A DNA stretch of 5,943 nucleotides from Clostridiaceae bacterium (GTDB lineage: Bacteria > Bacillota > Clostridia > Oscillospirales > Acutalibacteraceae). The DNA lies in assembly GCA_016302625.1 (NCBI GenBank), contig JAEDNG010000057.1, positions 1-5,943 of the forward strand, in the 5' to 3' direction. A program made the position numbers and the translations under genes. The notes under the pieces were generated by a model. It searched no databases. It was not told the origin of the DNA and was given only the letters and a program-made list of their open reading frames with translations. Shown here piece after piece: positions 5,848-5,943 of this stretch. Position 1 is the stretch's first letter, and the number at the start of each line of letters is the position of its first letter.

Positions 5848-5943
5848 ATGAAAAGAATATTACTTACAATTTCATATGACGGCACCGCCTATCACGGCTG
5901 GCAGGTACAGCCCAACGGAATTACCGTGCAGGAGACGGTGCAG
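5848..5943 (+). CDS. truA: TruA, tRNA pseudouridine(38-40) synthase, N-terminal part only
   Basis: The first 32 codons read MKRILLTISYDGTAYHGWQ, then VQPNGITVQETVQ, to the window edge. The SYDGTAYHGWQ stretch is the hallmark N-terminus of TruA, which converts uridines 38-40 of the tRNA anticodon arm to pseudouridine. The catalytic aspartate, in the RTDxGVHA motif further along the protein, lies beyond the window, so catalytic integrity cannot be judged. The gene begins 16 bases after the ecfT stop. Upstream, AAAGG (5830-5834) is 13 bases from the ATG and CCGGG (5835-5839) eight bases, so the ribosome binding site is weak. The order ecfA1-ecfA2-ecfT-truA is common in Firmicutes, often followed by rplM and rpsI. 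Confidence 0.95.
   Translation, partial: MKRILLTISYDGTAYHGWQVQPNGITVQETVQ

Overview
The window is a tightly packed stretch of chromosomal housekeeping genes, all on the + strand. It reads as one continuous run: the last codons of ruvA, then ruvB, glmM, a class I SAM-dependent methyltransferase gene, ecfA1, ecfA2, ecfT and the first codons of truA. Gaps between genes run from an 8-base overlap to 16 bases. No gap can hold a conventional promoter or terminator, so co-transcription is the simplest reading. No stretch longer than 16 bases lacks a coding assignment, and I see no tRNA, rRNA, riboswitch, CRISPR array, insertion sequence or phage gene.

The organism is most likely a member of the Firmicutes (Bacillota), class Clostridia, possibly in the Oscillospirales/Ruminococcus area. 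Three things suggest this: strong AGGAGG-type ribosome binding sites, two TTG starts, and the ecfA1-ecfA2-ecfT-truA order typical of Firmicutes. Base composition looks close to balanced by eye. The order-level placement is inference from protein flavour, not a database match.

Bases 1-1086 hold the Holliday-junction branch-migration genes (the tail of ruvA, then complete ruvB). Bases 1101-2447 hold glmM, which makes glucosamine-1-phosphate for peptidoglycan precursors. Bases 2448-3311 hold a methyltransferase related to the RlmI/RlmK rRNA enzymes but without room for a PUA domain; its substrate cannot be read from sequence. Bases 3313-5831 hold the complete energising module of an ECF vitamin transporter: two different ATPases and the transmembrane coupling protein, with no substrate-binding S component nearby, as expected for a shared (group II) module. 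Bases 5848-5943 begin truA, tRNA pseudouridine synthase.

The genes serve separate core functions (DNA repair, cell wall precursors, RNA modification, micronutrient uptake), so the grouping looks like shared growth-linked expression and not one pathway. I found no convincing undescribed system. The points most worth a second look are the unassigned methyltransferase subfamily, the joining of the ECF-truA block to ruvAB-glmM, and a perfect 20-base palindrome inside the methyltransferase gene.
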